From the IMG/VR virus record IMGVR_UViG_3300036820_000050, positions 1 to 37,774 of that record: a DNA stretch of 37,774 nt; one strand, 5' to 3'. The translations under genes were made by a program, and so were the position numbers. This DNA is from a virus. A model generated the notes under the pieces. It worked only from the letters and a program-made list of their open reading frames with translations, ran no database searches and was not told where the DNA came from. Shown here in pieces: positions 8,048 to 15,827 of this stretch (positions are counted from its first letter, which is position 1; every line of letters starts with the position of its first letter).

Positions 8048-8377
8048 ATGGATGAAATCAACAATGTAAAAGAAAATTTTGAAAATGTAAAAGAAAATGT
8101 AGAAACAAAATTTGAAAGTGAATTGGACATGGCCAAGCTCAAGGAAGAGTTAAGGAAGAAATTTTCTGATTATCAAACGACTATGAAGTTTATGTTGGCG
8201 GATGCGCCTATTGAGATACTCTGTTTAAATCCCACTATTGAGAAGATTCTTTTAGACCAAGGCTTCTTGCGTATCTACGATCTTTTCAATGTTGATCTTG
8301 TCGAAATCAAAGGGATTGGTGTAGTCCGAGTCAAACAGCTTACAGCCAGCCTGGATAAGTTCTTCTCGATGTTGTGA
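8048..8377 (+). CDS. Helix-hairpin-helix protein, RNA-polymerase alpha-CTD-like (109 aa)
   Basis: A plus-strand gene inside a minus-strand operon. Residues 1-50 form a charged coil. Residues about 52-108 look like the double helix-hairpin-helix fold of the RNA polymerase alpha C-terminal domain: APIEILCLNPTIEKILLDQG, then IYDLFNVDLVEIKGIG and VRVKQLTASLDKFF. The motif is specific enough to favour a real gene. It fills a 218-nt gap between minus genes that would otherwise be empty, starts 14 nt from the divergent scaffold start, and overlaps the 3' end of the minus 213-aa gene by 126 nt. GTGGGG upstream is only a weak ribosome site. DNA binding or interaction with host polymerase is inferred. 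Confidence 0.62.
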   Translation: MDEINNVKENFENVKENVETKFESELDMAKLKEELRKKFSDYQTTMKFMLADAPIEILCLNPTIEKILLDQGFLRIYDLFNVDLVEIKGIGVVRVKQLTASLDKFFSML

Positions 8378-8893
8378 CATATATTCTTTCTGGGATACCA
8401 TTGACGTGCCACTTTCATAGCGGATGTACTCCCAGAATTTACCCTCAAAGAAGGCTACAGACCATGCTTGCATTGTTTTATATCGCTTGTCTACTACTGC
8501 AAGCGACGCTAATTCTGCCATTACCATATCACTCGGTAAAACCCATAGCCGTTTTACTATTCGTCCTGCTGACTTTGTATATAAGAACACAGCTTGGTTG
8601 GGGCGTGGGCTAGGTAGGAAGGGAGCGCAATAGAATTTTCGTCTAATGACATTCTTTATGAGATTGTCTTTAGCAATGACCATTACAACGGCGAATTCAT
8701 CGAGCATTCTAAATGGATGATTCCCCTCTTGATCGACGTAGTTAAGATGCTTTTCAAGACATTCAGCTAGATGCTTATCAATATCATCGGCCATTGCATG
8801 ACCCACCTCAAGCGCATTATACTTGGTGGTGTCTGCCATTGCTTTTCTTGAAAGCTCGCCTGCAGTAACTCTATTCTTTTTCATAAGGCTCAT
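8252..8893 (-). CDS. Hypothetical late-operon protein (213 aa)
   Basis: A soluble mixed alpha/beta protein with the hydrophobic block DEFAVVMVIAKDNLIKNVI and an aromatic block WSVAFFEGKFWEYIRYESGT. The start is ATG 8893; it overlaps the upstream 65-aa gene by 23 nt. The last 42 codons lie opposite the plus-strand helix-hairpin-helix gene with codons exactly aligned. No family recognised; its position before the scaffold gene suggests an assembly or head role. Confidence 0.75.
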   Translation of the reverse strand: MSLMKKNRVTAGELSRKAMADTTKYNALEVGHAMADDIDKHLAECLEKHLNYVDQEGNHPFRMLDEFAVVMVIAKDNLIKNVIRRKFYCAPFLPSPRPNQAVFLYTKSAGRIVKRLWVLPSDMVMAELASLAVVDKRYKTMQAWSVAFFEGKFWEYIRYESGTSMVSQKEYMSQHREELIQAGCKLFDSDYTNPFDFDKINIEKIVDTQEALV

Positions 8894-9068
8894 CCGATAT
8901 TTTCTTAATTTTCCAATTGGTGTCTATAGAAGCTTCGTAAATCCCATCTTCACATTCAAATTGAACACCATTATCCATGATTTCGACCGCAGATATTTCA
9001 CTAAGAAGAGTAAAGTGTCCGTGATGACATAATATTTGTTTTCCTAAGGGTAAAATTTTGGATGTCAT
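8871..9068 (-). CDS. Hypothetical small protein (65 aa)
   Basis: The start is placed at ATG 9068 (MTSKILPLGKQILCHHGHFT) since the longer frame begins at a TTG inside the ribosome-site region, which carries a tandem AAAGGTTGG repeat. The protein reads as a small beta domain (AVEIMDNGVQFECEDGIYEA). It overlaps the 213-aa gene by 23 nt. Function unknown. Confidence 0.7.
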   Translation of the reverse strand: MTSKILPLGKQILCHHGHFTLLSEISAVEIMDNGVQFECEDGIYEASIDTNWKIKKISDEPYEKE

Positions 9069-9089
9069 ACCCAACCTTTCCAACCTTTC

Positions 9090-9389
9090 TTATAATTTCT
9101 TTTCCAAACTCGCCATTGCTGGTTTGTTGGATTTGGAATTATTTTTTTTAGTTTTGCTTTTAGGACTTTTACTCTTACTTTTCGCATTCTTTTTCCCTTC
9201 TTTGATGGCTTTCTCTAATATTGGCATTTCCAAATTCAGTGCAATTGGGGGAGATTCATTAATGATTGTATTTGGTCTAAGTCTTTGTAAATGCTCTTGA
9301 TCTGAAAGCTCAATGGAATAGTCTCTTTCTCGAGGACCATCAGCCTCTCTTGAGTTATCTATTACATAGATTTTTTCAAACTTATTCAT
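9090..9389 (-). CDS. Small protein with a lysine-rich basic tail (99 aa)
   Basis: The N-terminal half is acidic and extended (MNKFEKIYVIDNSREADGPR). Residues about 62-90 are a run of Lys/Ser (KKNAKSKSKSPKSKTKKNNS) that resembles histone-like or nucleic-acid-binding tails. Its ATG abuts the stop of the upstream gene. Could be a DNA-condensing or virion protein; this is inference from composition only. Confidence 0.7.
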   Translation of the reverse strand: MNKFEKIYVIDNSREADGPRERDYSIELSDQEHLQRLRPNTIINESPPIALNLEMPILEKAIKEGKKNAKSKSKSPKSKTKKNNSKSNKPAMASLEKKL

Positions 9390-9605
9390 TTAATGATCTG
9401 TTTCATTAGTTTTTGTATGTGGAGTTGGCCTATCTTTTCCAGCTCTTGGAAGGAAAGCGCCCCATGAGTTATCTGCTCCCTTCGGAGTAAGATCTTTATT
9501 CATTTCCCATTGTTCATTAGGGACAGCTCTACCGCTTCCGTGTTTAATAACATCAGCGGTTTTATCTTTTATGTAATCGGGATTATGCTTTGTTTTCTTA
9601 GCCAT
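9390..9605 (-). CDS. Small polar conserved-type phage protein (71 aa)
   Basis: ATG 9605 (MAKKTKHNPDYIKDKTADVI) is preferred over a further upstream in-frame ATG because GAGG lies just before it. The protein is polar, Gly/Pro rich, ending TPHTKTNETDH, with no hydrophobic core. Its 5' flank holds the branched inverted-repeat element at 9659-9709. Function unknown. Confidence 0.7.
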   Translation of the reverse strand: MAKKTKHNPDYIKDKTADVIKHGSGRAVPNEQWEMNKDLTPKGADNSWGAFLPRAGKDRPTPHTKTNETDH

Positions 9606-9658
9606 TTTAACCTCAATGGTTTGCAATATAACGCGATGTAATAAAATGCCCTGCACGT

Positions 9659-9709
9659 GTTGGCTGATTTACTTAGTAAATTTCCCCGTTGCTTAACGGT
9701 CGGGCCAAC
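9659..9709. other. 51-nt perfect three-way-junction element
   Basis: A 6-bp outer stem (GTTGGC at 9659-9664 with GCCAAC at 9704-9709) closes two perfect inner hairpins: ATTTAC-TTA-GTAAAT (9667-9681) and CCGTT-GCTT-AACGG (9686-9699). All 17 pairs are Watson-Crick, so both DNA strands and either RNA could fold. It lies in the 110-nt gap between two small genes of the late operon. It resembles a tRNA without its T-arm but has no T-loop and no canonical anticodon loop. Candidate roles are an mRNA processing or stability element, or a protein-binding site. Confidence 0.7.
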
Positions 9710-9715
9710 CATCTA

Positions 9716-9919
9716 TTAATGTTTCTCTTTATGTTTCTTGACGTAATTAGCTAATCCATCGACGTCTGATTTATATTCTTCCATAGTATTCATCTCGGAA
9801 GCATAACGGCTGCCACCTACTAGTGTATCCGCTGGTTTTTTTTCCCAGTGAGCTTCGTTAAATTGAGGCATAGCCGCAACTTTGTCATGTGGGTGACTTT
9901 TATGTTTTTTATGTTCCAT
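9716..9919 (-). CDS. Small His/Lys-rich protein (67 aa)
   Basis: The start is ATG 9919, with GGAGAG 5 nt upstream; a longer reading would run into the 3' end of the HNH gene. It begins MEHKKHKSHPHDKVAAMPQF and ends NYVKKHKEKH. The His/Lys ends could bind metal or nucleic acid. It is the gene that the HNH gene separates from the portal. Unknown function. Confidence 0.7.
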   Translation of the reverse strand: MEHKKHKSHPHDKVAAMPQFNEAHWEKKPADTLVGGSRYASEMNTMEEYKSDVDGLANYVKKHKEKH

Positions 9920-9936
9920 ATTCTCTCCTAAACAGC

Positions 9937-10473
9937 TTATGCTGTTAATTGTTGTGTGTTTAAAACGGTTTGCATGTGTTCTATCCATTCTTTGAATGAT
10001 AAAGACCATTTCATGTGATTGCAAAGCTTGCAACAAGAAACACTATTTTCGATGGTATAGCCTTTTTCATTTTCAATTCGGTCTATTCCATTATGGTAAA
10101 AAACATCTTCTTCGTTGGGCTTTTTATAAGCATATGTTCTATTTGTTCCTATTTTTCCACAGTAAAAACATGGATGTTCTATCAATCGAGCTAAAGTTTT
10201 TCTATCCAAATCAAAGGTCAATCCTCTTTTTTTTGCATGTTTCCTGTAGGCATACAAAGTAAGCGAGATGGCATTATGCCTAACGTTTAATCTTCTTCCA
10301 CATCCACAAGATTTAGCCCTTCCATAAGGTAAATAAGATCCGCCCAATTCTTTTTGTTTTCCACAATCGCATAAACATAAAAATCTAGACTTAGTTTTCG
10401 CTTTTCCAAATATTTGTGCTATAACAACTAATTTTCCAAATCTTTTTCCAATTAAATCTTTACCATCTATCAT
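9937..10473 (-). CDS. Free-standing HNH (homing-type) endonuclease (178 aa)
   Basis: The N-terminal 60 residues form a zinc-binding type module (GKRFGKLVVIA, then CLCDCGKQKELGG and KSCGCG). The C-terminal half is an HNH nuclease: HPCFYCGKIG, then NGIDRIENEKGYTIENSV and CCKLCNHMKWSLSFKEW. This layout is common in free-standing phage endonucleases that cut phage DNA and spread their own gene. It sits between portal and a small structural-region gene, an insertion not needed for virion building. It has its own AGGAGG-type site upstream of ATG 10473. Confidence 0.88.
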   Translation of the reverse strand: MIDGKDLIGKRFGKLVVIAQIFGKAKTKSRFLCLCDCGKQKELGGSYLPYGRAKSCGCGRRLNVRHNAISLTLYAYRKHAKKRGLTFDLDRKTLARLIEHPCFYCGKIGTNRTYAYKKPNEEDVFYHNGIDRIENEKGYTIENSVSCCKLCNHMKWSLSFKEWIEHMQTVLNTQQLTA

Positions 10474-10514
10474 AATAACCTCCTAATTACGAGGATATTA
10501 TGCCTTAAAATTGA

Positions 10515-12551
10515 TTAAACTGACATCTCCTGTTTTTGATTTGACTCATAGTTTCCACTTTTAATAGCCATAGCAATTTCATAAGATCTATGAATCATTT
10601 CTAAATCCATTGTTTCTAACTCAAGCATGCTCTTTACCATTTCAAGGTCAGCTTTGCTTGATTTATATATGGAGTCTGCGTTTAGATCTTGGATTTTAGC
10701 CATGCGTTCTGCACTCGAAGCCATAAGATCTTGCTCTCTAGCCATATCAGTTTTAGCTTTAGCAAACATACCCATGATTTTAGCGTTATCCATTTTCTCG
10801 GCTTGTTGAGCTTCAGCTTGAGCCTGCTGCATTTGCTGCTCTGTTGCTTCTTCCATTTCTTGAATAACTTGTTGCTTATTCGTGATAAACGCTGCTCGTA
10901 ATATAGACTTATCTGGTATGGCCATCCCCAGCTGTTTAAAGTGTAGGAGTTGTTGAAGCTCCATCTGTCTCTGGGAAGTTGAATAATTACCCTCTTCGAC
11001 AGCGATTGCATACTTCTGTGAGTGGGAAGACCAGAACCTAGGATCGGCATCCTTCCCAAGGATATTACGTATTTTACCTTTACTGAAGTTTTTTCTAATG
11101 GCTTGCAAGCGTATCTTACCATAGAGTCTTTGAGTATAGTCGAGCTTATCGAAGATTGTCTGTAAAGTAGTAAGACCCGCGCCTTGTCTAAGCATGGATA
11201 AGATTCCAGATTTATCATCGGTCGCTGCGCCCAATAGTTCTTCATTTACACCCGAGATTTTTGTGATATCTTCTGCAAGACTATTTGATAGCTCAAGTAA
11301 AGATTGAGGAATAGCCACAGGTTCAATTCTTTGAATTTCATTAGGTAATCTGCCTGCTTTTAATGGGATTAAGAATCCATCGCCTCCACTAGATTGGCGG
11401 AAACACTTAGGATCTGGAACCACATCGACTGGGTAAATCCAACCTGCATTCAAACTTGATTGAAGTAGCTGAAGCTCGATTACCTTGCGCATGTTGTAAA
11501 GGAACTGCGAATCTCTGAGGTTCCTGATGATGCCCTGCTTTTTCCATGAATATGCCTGAATGTCTTGCTCTATATAACACTGTGTTGGGATGAACGGGTA
11601 GGCGTCCGTTGAAAGGAGGGTCTTTCCATGATAGACCATATTTCCAGAAAGACATATGACTAATTTAACAGTAGGAATTTCAACTTTTTTAACCTGAAGC
11701 CATGGTTGTTCGTTAAGAACACGCTCCATCATTCCTTCATCTTCTGCTTCATCATCTTCCCATTCGGATGATTCGCCAGTATAAGGATCTAGAATGATCT
11801 TTCCTTCTCGTGTTGTGCGATAATAGAACTCATCGTAGGTGAAAAGATTGCTAATAGCGACATTTTGGAGTTCTGCCTGCATAGGGAATCTTCCGTCCTT
11901 CATTCCTCCTGGCTTCATCTTATCTATTTCTTTTGCGTAGCCTGGAAGCAGAGTCTTAGCCATTTGCTTGGATGTCCAGCGTCTGCGCCAAATCCCATTG
12001 CAGTCGCTAAGGTCTTGCTTCCTAGTGTATTGATCAATTAAATAATTGTTATATGCTACAGAATCCGTAAAAAGATCACCTGAAATAGGATCGAAAGTGT
12101 AATCAGGGTAAAGATGAAGAAGAGTTTCGCCAGTATCACATGCGCCTTCGAAAGATTGAGATAAATATTCTTGAAAGCCATCACGATCATCGCACCAACG
12201 CATAACTTTATTATAATCGTCTGCTAGCTGATCGCCATTAGGAAGGTTGGGGATTGTAATTGTGGACTTTCTGTTTTTACGCTGAAATCCGCATATCATG
12301 TTGATATGACGTCTTATCAAATTGAAGAAGAACTTTTGAACGTTCTGAGAGTTTTGGCCGTATACTTGATTGTATAGTTGCTGATCCCCAACCTTAAATC
12401 TCTTGTCTATAGCCCCTTGCAACCAATAGGTAGAATTTGTGGTGTAATTGCTATTATAGAACCAATCCATCATCTGTTTAAGATCTTTTGATTGAACATC
12501 CGAGGGATCAATATACCCTAGAGAATATTGGCCTGATTCGTATGATCCCAT
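10515..12551 (-). CDS. Portal protein, P22-like (678 aa)
   Basis: Size and features match P22-type portals: a helical N-terminus (LKQMMDWFYNSNYTT), a conserved block NLIRRHINMICGFQRKNRKS, acidic and aromatic clip/wing segments, and GVNEELLGAATDDKSGI with GLTTLQTIFDKLDYTQRL in the core helix region. A long Gln/Ala/Met-rich helical barrel follows from about residue 565 to the end, as in P22 gp1. The portal is the dodecameric DNA gate of the capsid vertex and binds terminase. It is downstream of terS and terL and upstream of the scaffold, the normal head-gene order. Confidence 0.92.
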   Translation of the reverse strand: MGSYESGQYSLGYIDPSDVQSKDLKQMMDWFYNSNYTTNSTYWLQGAIDKRFKVGDQQLYNQVYGQNSQNVQKFFFNLIRRHINMICGFQRKNRKSTITIPNLPNGDQLADDYNKVMRWCDDRDGFQEYLSQSFEGACDTGETLLHLYPDYTFDPISGDLFTDSVAYNNYLIDQYTRKQDLSDCNGIWRRRWTSKQMAKTLLPGYAKEIDKMKPGGMKDGRFPMQAELQNVAISNLFTYDEFYYRTTREGKIILDPYTGESSEWEDDEAEDEGMMERVLNEQPWLQVKKVEIPTVKLVICLSGNMVYHGKTLLSTDAYPFIPTQCYIEQDIQAYSWKKQGIIRNLRDSQFLYNMRKVIELQLLQSSLNAGWIYPVDVVPDPKCFRQSSGGDGFLIPLKAGRLPNEIQRIEPVAIPQSLLELSNSLAEDITKISGVNEELLGAATDDKSGILSMLRQGAGLTTLQTIFDKLDYTQRLYGKIRLQAIRKNFSKGKIRNILGKDADPRFWSSHSQKYAIAVEEGNYSTSQRQMELQQLLHFKQLGMAIPDKSILRAAFITNKQQVIQEMEEATEQQMQQAQAEAQQAEKMDNAKIMGMFAKAKTDMAREQDLMASSAERMAKIQDLNADSIYKSSKADLEMVKSMLELETMDLEMIHRSYEIAMAIKSGNYESNQKQEMSV

Positions 12552-12648
12552 CTAGAAATTCCTTGGCTTTTAAAATTTTTTATATCATATCTTACTCCTT
12601 TTCGCAATTGTTATTGTCAAATAATTTCTTTAATTTTAAACGTTCGAT
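12552..12648 (-). promoter_or_regulatory. AT-rich gap upstream of portal
   Basis: This 97-nt gap has no gene. It contains TCAAATAATT, two bases, then TTTAA (12617-12633), partly matching the element shared by the capsid and tail-fibre promoters, so it may hold a weak internal promoter. AAAAGGAG at 12596-12603 is too far from the portal ATG to be its ribosome site. Confidence 0.3.
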
Positions 12649-13005
12649 TTATTTTTTCTCAGTGAGCTTAACAAAATCTAAGAACTCTTTTTGCAAAATC
12701 AATCGAGCTTCTTCGTTTTTAAAATCACATTTATCATAAGGACCACATATTGGGCCTAGACAAGACAGTTCAAATTCCCATTCTTTTCTTTTTCCATGGG
12801 GAGGACGAGCAACGAAACATATTCTATGGCAGCTTCTTAAATATTCTAATGCTGTTTCTGTTCCATGCTTTTCATCATATTTATCATAGATGTCATAAAC
12901 TTCATGATCTGCCCATCTATCACAAACACATCCTGTTGCTTTACATATATCCATCACTCTTTCGTCGTAGTGAGCTTGCATCACTTCGTCTGGTGGCATG
13001 CACAT
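12649..13005 (-). CDS. Hypothetical cysteine-rich protein (118 aa)
   Basis: The protein begins MCMPPDEVMQAHYDERVMDI and contains nine Cys in about 95 residues (CKATGCVCDRW, later SCHRICF, then CLGPICGPYDKC). The spacing suggests zinc binding or an intracellular metal site; there is no signal peptide. It overlaps the 79-aa gene by 65 nt. Family not recognised. Confidence 0.7.
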   Translation of the reverse strand: MCMPPDEVMQAHYDERVMDICKATGCVCDRWADHEVYDIYDKYDEKHGTETALEYLRSCHRICFVARPPHGKRKEWEFELSCLGPICGPYDKCDFKNEEARLILQKEFLDFVKLTEKK

Positions 13006-13180
13006 CTTTATTCTCCTTATTTAAACTAATATCTATCTCTGCCGTATTCCATATTTTTGACATGTGATGATAAGCTTCCGCATAATCTCCTTCGATGGTA
13101 TCGAGATCAATTCCTAATGCTGCTGCCATTTCCTTTTCATCTTCAAATTGATAAGTATTTTCGTCTATCCAATATCCCAT
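12941..13180 (-). CDS. Hypothetical small protein coupled to TerL (79 aa)
   Basis: The start is chosen at ATG 13180 (MGYWIDENTYQFEDEKEMAA), which forms a TAATG stop-start overlap with terL; a longer version would overlap terL by 40 nt. The N-terminal half is acidic, the tail basic (RRSDASSLRRKSDGYM). Coupled translation suggests a packaging-related helper, but no domain is recognised. Confidence 0.68.
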   Translation of the reverse strand: MGYWIDENTYQFEDEKEMAAALGIDLDTIEGDYAEAYHHMSKIWNTAEIDISLNKENKDVHATRRSDASSLRRKSDGYM

Positions 13181-14457
13181 TAATATCCTGCAATTCCTCC
13201 ATGTAACATTGAACCCCATCCATCATCTGTACCAAATACTTGTCTACGCAATTGATCATAGGTGATGTTTTCGTCTGGGTGACTAAACTCTGCTTGAGGG
13301 AAAGCTGAGCAAACGGCATATCTCAAGGCATCACAAATGTGATCATTTTTCTTGACTGGTTTATCTTCGCCTCTATCTGCTGCTTTAGAATCCCAAGCGT
13401 AAGATTGAATACATTCTCTTAGAATGGTACATCCTTTTTGAATGACTATATTTTTTCCGCCAATAAACTTTGAGCAGATTTTAATGCCAAGTAATACGTC
13501 GTTATTCGCATCATATACTGGGAGGTCTTTGTGTCTAAGGGCGATTTTGAGAGAGGCAGCTGCAGGGTCCACGTAGATAGCAGATATGTTTTTATAGCCG
13601 ATGAAGTCCTTGATATCTCGAACAAGCTCTTCATCCGTCTTAGACCTACCTTTTTTAGCCGAATCATAATAATATTCTGCTTCCACGCGTATTTGTGGCC
13701 ATTTGTTAGGAGTAACTGCACATAATACTGCTGCTGTTGCATTAGTAGTACCATAGTCAACGCCGATGATATAATACGATGGGGAAGGAAAAGGATTTTC
13801 ATATTCATTATGGTGATCATAGCAATCGTAGATAGCTCCGTGGGCAAGCGCCCATTGACCAAGAATATATCGATTGTACCACATACCCGAATACGATGCT
13901 TTAAGCTGTTGTTTGTATGCTTCATCAAGTGTTGGGTTATCCTCTAAGTTAAAGTTCCAATGAGCAAGATCAAGTCCTGGTTTATCAATGTAATCTTTCT
14001 TTAACCAATGGGCTGGCCCTTCAGGGTTGCACGTCGCTAGGAGTTTCGCACCTGGCACACGCAACCTGGACTCTAACATCTTCCAAAAAGGCTCGGGAAG
14101 GTTTGTTGCTTCATCAACGTAAGCTAGAGCTAGAGTCGACCCTTGTATGGTCGAAACCGCTGAAACATCTGGCGCACCTACGAACCAAACATCTCGTCCA
14201 TAAAGTCTACTCATCTGTGCTTTTTCTGTTGGACATGGGAAACCTAATTGCCTATATAAATGTGTTAAAATGTTACGTTGAATAGATGTTCGGTTGACGC
14301 CTATAATCATAACATCGCCTTTCGGGCCGTGCTTTAGATCATATATCAATCTTTCAAGGCTAGAATAGGTTTTTCCAGAGCTTACAGCTCCTACCCAAAT
14401 ATTGAAACGATGAGTCGCTTCAGCAAAGCTCTTATTCTGCTTCGGACTTGTCGGCAT
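13180..14457 (-). CDS. terL: Terminase large subunit (425 aa)
   Basis: DNA-packaging motor ATPase and nuclease. Walker A is GAVSSGKT at residues 23-30, Walker B LALAYVDE at 109-116, and the coupling-type motif LLATCNPEG at about 139-147. The C-terminal RNase-H-fold nuclease shows IGVDYG (Asp 234), AIYVDP (Asp 297) and HICDALRY (Asp 376), the three acidic positions expected. Size and motifs suit the PBSX/Terminase_3 type. It overlaps terS by 26 nt. Circular permutation of the assembly suits headful cutting. Confidence 0.95.
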   Translation of the reverse strand: MPTSPKQNKSFAEATHRFNIWVGAVSSGKTYSSLERLIYDLKHGPKGDVMIIGVNRTSIQRNILTHLYRQLGFPCPTEKAQMSRLYGRDVWFVGAPDVSAVSTIQGSTLALAYVDEATNLPEPFWKMLESRLRVPGAKLLATCNPEGPAHWLKKDYIDKPGLDLAHWNFNLEDNPTLDEAYKQQLKASYSGMWYNRYILGQWALAHGAIYDCYDHHNEYENPFPSPSYYIIGVDYGTTNATAAVLCAVTPNKWPQIRVEAEYYYDSAKKGRSKTDEELVRDIKDFIGYKNISAIYVDPAAASLKIALRHKDLPVYDANNDVLLGIKICSKFIGGKNIVIQKGCTILRECIQSYAWDSKAADRGEDKPVKKNDHICDALRYAVCSAFPQAEFSHPDENITYDQLRRQVFGTDDGWGSMLHGGIAGY

Positions 14458-14830
14458 CCTTGTCTCCCTTCAATTTTTCGATTTCAGCTCTAAGGATCAT
14501 GTTCTCATGGCGCAATTCTAATTGGTCTTCGAAAGGAGAAGTCTTTTCTTGTTCTTTACCTTGATTTAACCTTTCACGCCCTAAAAGGGTTAGCATGTTG
14601 ATATTACCTCCTAAAGCCTTCATGTATTGCATAAACTTTAAATTTGAATCTCCGCCCGAGTAGAAGTAATCCGAAGAATCCACAAATCGTTTTCCATAAT
14701 GTTGTTGGAATCTTCTATAGAAAGTATCGGGATCAATGCGAAGTGCTGCTGCAATTTCTATGCCATTGCAACCAGCTTCCATTCTTTTTTCTACGATATC
14801 CCAATTTATTTCCTTCTGCTTGCGTGACAT
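14432..14830 (-). CDS. terS: Terminase small subunit (132 aa)
   Basis: The N-terminal helix-turn-helix (INWDIVEKRMEAGCNGIEIA, then ALRIDPDTFYRRFQQHYG) matches the DNA-recognition domain of small terminases. The C-terminal part is a coiled coil (ELRHENMILRAEIEKLKGDK) for oligomerisation. It recognises phage DNA and delivers it to TerL. It directly precedes terL with overlap. A perfect inverted repeat lies 18-48 nt before the start. Confidence 0.85.
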   Translation of the reverse strand: MSRKQKEINWDIVEKRMEAGCNGIEIAAALRIDPDTFYRRFQQHYGKRFVDSSDYFYSGGDSNLKFMQYMKALGGNINMLTLLGRERLNQGKEQEKTSPFEDQLELRHENMILRAEIEKLKGDKDADKSEAE

Positions 14831-14847
14831 TAAAAACTCTTAAAATG

Positions 14848-14878
14848 CATGTAGTTTTAAAAAAATATATACTACATG
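14848..14878. promoter_or_regulatory. Inverted repeat (operator candidate) before terS
   Basis: CATGTAGT (14848-14855) and ACTACATG (14871-14878) are a perfect 8-bp inverted repeat around a 15-nt AT tract. Half-sites about two helical turns apart suit a dimeric regulator, and the position fits control of the late operon start. As RNA it would be a weak hairpin with a large loop, so a DNA site is preferred. Confidence 0.55.
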
Positions 14879-14914
14879 ACCGCGAGTAATTCAAGTATTT
14901 ATGTTACAGTTGAG

Positions 14915-14937
14915 ACTTCAGAATGACATTTTGAAGT
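14915..14937 (+). terminator. Hairpin between the accessory and late operons
   Basis: On the plus strand, ACTTCAGAAT pairs with ATTTTGAAGT (10 bp, one G-U) around GAC, followed by TTTATT. It lies just past the stop of the 28-aa gene. The U-rich side faces plus-ward, where I see no gene; on the minus strand it is an imperfect hairpin without a U tract. It may partly insulate the two leftward units. Confidence 0.35.
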
Positions 14938-14941
14938 TTTA

Positions 14942-15028
14942 TTAGTCTTTAATTTTGAATAAAAGATAAACCATTGCTGTCATACATAACAATGCTGCAG
15001 AACAACAAATGGATTCGGGCCAACTCAT
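14942..15028 (-). CDS. Tiny single-pass membrane peptide (28 aa)
   Basis: ATG 15028 overlaps the phosphoesterase TGA as ATGA, a sign of coupled translation. The peptide (MSWPESICCSAALLCMTAMV, then YLLFKIKD) is one hydrophobic helix with a short basic end. A holin-, spanin- or inhibitor-type membrane role is possible; nothing in the sequence decides it. It is the last gene of the accessory operon. Confidence 0.55.
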   Translation of the reverse strand: MSWPESICCSAALLCMTAMVYLLFKIKD

Positions 15029-15705
15029 AAAATAATCCTAATGGGTTTATTTACTGGTTCATAGCGTTCGTTAACGTGGGAAGCATTGACCATTATGCAA
15101 GGATTTCCTCTCACTGGTAAATCTTTTCCATAAGCTTCATGAATATGGCCCCATACCCAAAGCTTAGGAGGAGTTTCCGTATGACCAATTTTGTGTGCTA
15201 AAGATTTACTTCCTACATGCTCACCTTTTTTAGCTCGTGACGATCTAGAAGCAACTTTATCTAAAATTCCATATGGTGGGTTATGAGTTATCAAAATATC
15301 AATATCAATAGGAAAAGTCAACCACTTCTCTGCTAACTCTTTTTCAGTATCTACAGTGAAAGCTTTGCAATGTGGATTCATGCCTTCGAATGTTCTTGTC
15401 CAAGGAGAACCCCAGATTTTCAAACCTTCGAATTCAGTACCTGAATCGCAGAGATAAGTAACACATGGAATTTTATCCCAATATTTCCACATACGATGTT
15501 CATCCATGGTTTGAAGAAAATTATCATGATTACCAGCAATTATAATCTTTTCTCTATAATGCTGATTAAAAATCCAATTTTCAAATTCTATCCATCCTTT
15601 CTCGTCATCTCTAGCCGTCAAATCCCCTGCAACAATCAAAAGATCGCCACCTTCAAGTTCGGGATAGTAGCCATGTAAATCGGAGATTAGATCAATTGCT
15701 ACCAC
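15025..15705 (-). CDS. Calcineurin-like metallophosphoesterase (226 aa)
   Basis: All metallophosphoesterase motifs are visible: SDLHG at about residues 8-12, GDLT at 27-30, GNHD at 58-61, THNPP at 140-144 and GHIH at 186-189, which together bind two metal ions. The overall form (GSPWTRTF, WVWGHIHEAYG) resembles the small UPF0046/MPPED-type branch, which acts on nucleotide-type phosphodiesters. In a phage it might clear a host signalling nucleotide or help nucleotide turnover; the substrate is unknown. The start is GTG at 15705, inside the end of the 42-aa gene. Confidence 0.9.
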   Translation of the reverse strand: MVAIDLISDLHGYYPELEGGDLLIVAGDLTARDDEKGWIEFENWIFNQHYREKIIIAGNHDNFLQTMDEHRMWKYWDKIPCVTYLCDSGTEFEGLKIWGSPWTRTFEGMNPHCKAFTVDTEKELAEKWLTFPIDIDILITHNPPYGILDKVASRSSRAKKGEHVGSKSLAHKIGHTETPPKLWVWGHIHEAYGKDLPVRGNPCIMVNASHVNERYEPVNKPIRIIL

Positions 15706-15827
15706 TTGCCTTTTCTCATATAGGCATCAAAAGAAGTTCCACTACAATTAGTAATTTTCATCTGATCACAAATTCTACATTTAACAAAAATCCACATAGT
15801 AGAATTGAAAATAAAATCTCTAATCAT
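15699..15827 (-). CDS. Hypothetical 42-aa protein
   Basis: ATG 15827 lies within the last codons of the 59-aa membrane gene (8-nt overlap) and the TAG lies 7 nt into the phosphoesterase gene, so it fills the gap exactly. The sequence (MIRDFIFNSTMWIFVKCRIC, then NCSGTSFDAYMRKGKW) has a CxxC pair and a later Cys. Supported mainly by packing; function unknown. Confidence 0.5.
   Translation of the reverse strand: MIRDFIFNSTMWIFVKCRICDQMKITNCSGTSFDAYMRKGKW

Noticed and set aside
9659-9709. tRNA gene or hammerhead ribozyme at the three-way junction
   Set aside because: Only 51 nt, no T-loop, position 33 of the would-be anticodon loop is not T, and the hammerhead CUGANGA core is absent on both strands.
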